Shown one piece after another: positions 53,421 to 53,588 of a stretch of 53,588 bases of DNA. A program made the position numbers and the translations under genes. Origin of the DNA: an uncultured Flavobacterium sp. (GTDB lineage: Bacteria > Bacteroidota > Bacteroidia > Flavobacteriales > Flavobacteriaceae); the NCBI GenBank assembly GCA_947626185.1, contig CANQRD010000004.1, forward strand, positions 1 to 53,588. Direction: 5' to 3'. The notes beneath the pieces were generated by a model. The model saw only the letters and a list, made by a program, of their open reading frames with translations, was not told where the DNA came from and did not search any database. Every line of letters begins with the position of its first letter. The first letter of the stretch is position 1.

Positions 53421-53428
53421 CAAATATA
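53421..53428 (-). promoter_or_regulatory. Candidate -7 element of mrp-nifU
   Basis: On the minus strand TATATTTG (53428-53421), followed by C. No TTTG lies 19 bases upstream. The leader would be about 45 bases. Confidence 0.45.
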
Positions 53429-53520
53429 GCAGTTATATTTTAAATCAGCGTGTTAATATATGATAAACTAGAAGTACGAAAACGTATTTTACACTAGTTG
53501 ATACTTGATCTTTATTCTTT

Positions 53521-53549
53521 AAAAAAAAGGAAAGATTTTACTCTTTCCT
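53521..53549 (-). terminator. Terminator of a gene that lies beyond the window
   Basis: AGGAAAGA (53528-53535) pairs with TCTTTCCT (53542-53549); on the minus strand eight T residues follow. The gene it serves would end near 53565, but the remaining 39 bases are too short to assign a reading frame. Confidence 0.65.
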
Positions 53550-53588
53550 GTCTTATTTCATTATTTAACTATCATCTTTAAAATAAAG

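Noticed and set aside
53565..53588. C-terminal end of a minus-strand gene entering the window
   Set aside because: Two frames end within 39 bases and neither has enough residues to choose between them; only the following terminator is supported.

Overview
This window looks like a chromosomal segment of a Bacteroidota bacterium, most likely Flavobacteriaceae. The evidence is the low G+C content, a fused MurF-alanine racemase, an EF-Ts of about 320 residues, SusC/SusD partners, DUF3127 and TIGR04549-type lipoproteins, and several matches to the Bacteroidota promoter TTTG-N19-TANNTTTG. Genus assignments such as Flavobacterium or Myroides would be guesses. I see no phage, insertion sequence, CRISPR array, tRNA or rRNA. 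Most of the window reads as ordinary core chromosome with a few accessory patches.

Layout. 1-2095: the end of rpsI, then rpsB and tsf. 2131-4835: a DAACS-type symporter, a broken lipoprotein gene with a truncated relative, and a small membrane protein. 4887-11725: a TPP-riboswitch-controlled thiamin operon, thiS-thiC-tenI-like-thiD-thiE-thiG-thiH-thiF, closed by a 36-nt perfect palindrome that contains the stop codons of thiF and of the convergent aat. 11718-16694: aat, a DUF3127 protein with an SSB-like tail, a flavin reductase-like protein, an orphan histidine kinase, a HIT protein, greA and a Rieske-like lipoprotein. 16732-21565: a TonB-dependent receptor behind a second TPP riboswitch, with arfB, a PnuC-type transporter, a Bax-inhibitor-1 protein and a phosphopantetheinyl transferase. 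21661-28545: a four-gene SusC/SusD/zinc-metallohydrolase/DUF4302 import locus. 28939-31905: mscL and murF-alr. 32141-36401: a sulfur operon (two YeeE/YedE-type membrane proteins, a cysteine-bearing Crp/Fnr regulator, TauE/SafE, an MBL-rhodanese fusion, thioredoxin). 36596-48166: M16 peptidase, lepA, dusB, a DEAD-box helicase, mscS, a C1 peptidase and an S9 peptidase. 48449-53374: a glutamate/dicarboxylate symporter, DedA, an ISC-type ferredoxin, a ferredoxin-NADP reductase, a NifU-type scaffold and an Mrp ATPase.

How it works together. The two TPP riboswitches couple thiamin synthesis (4922-5079) to a predicted outer-membrane thiamin uptake gene (leader near 18935-19066), with a plausible inner-membrane partner (PnuC/PnuT) close by. 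The thiS leader shows a complete sequence-level switch: P1, an anti-P1 arm, and a sequestor that pairs over the thiS start codon are mutually exclusive. The sulfur operon looks like a sulfide or persulfide handling module with its own regulator. The last four genes form an Fe-S and electron-transfer neighbourhood.

The observations most worth a second look are: the thiS switch; a dense cluster of DnaA-box-like 9-mers inside the tenI-like gene that appears in all three reading frames; the cysteine-bearing Crp regulator in the sulfur operon; the SusCD-metallohydrolase locus; and the twice-frameshifted lipoprotein gene.
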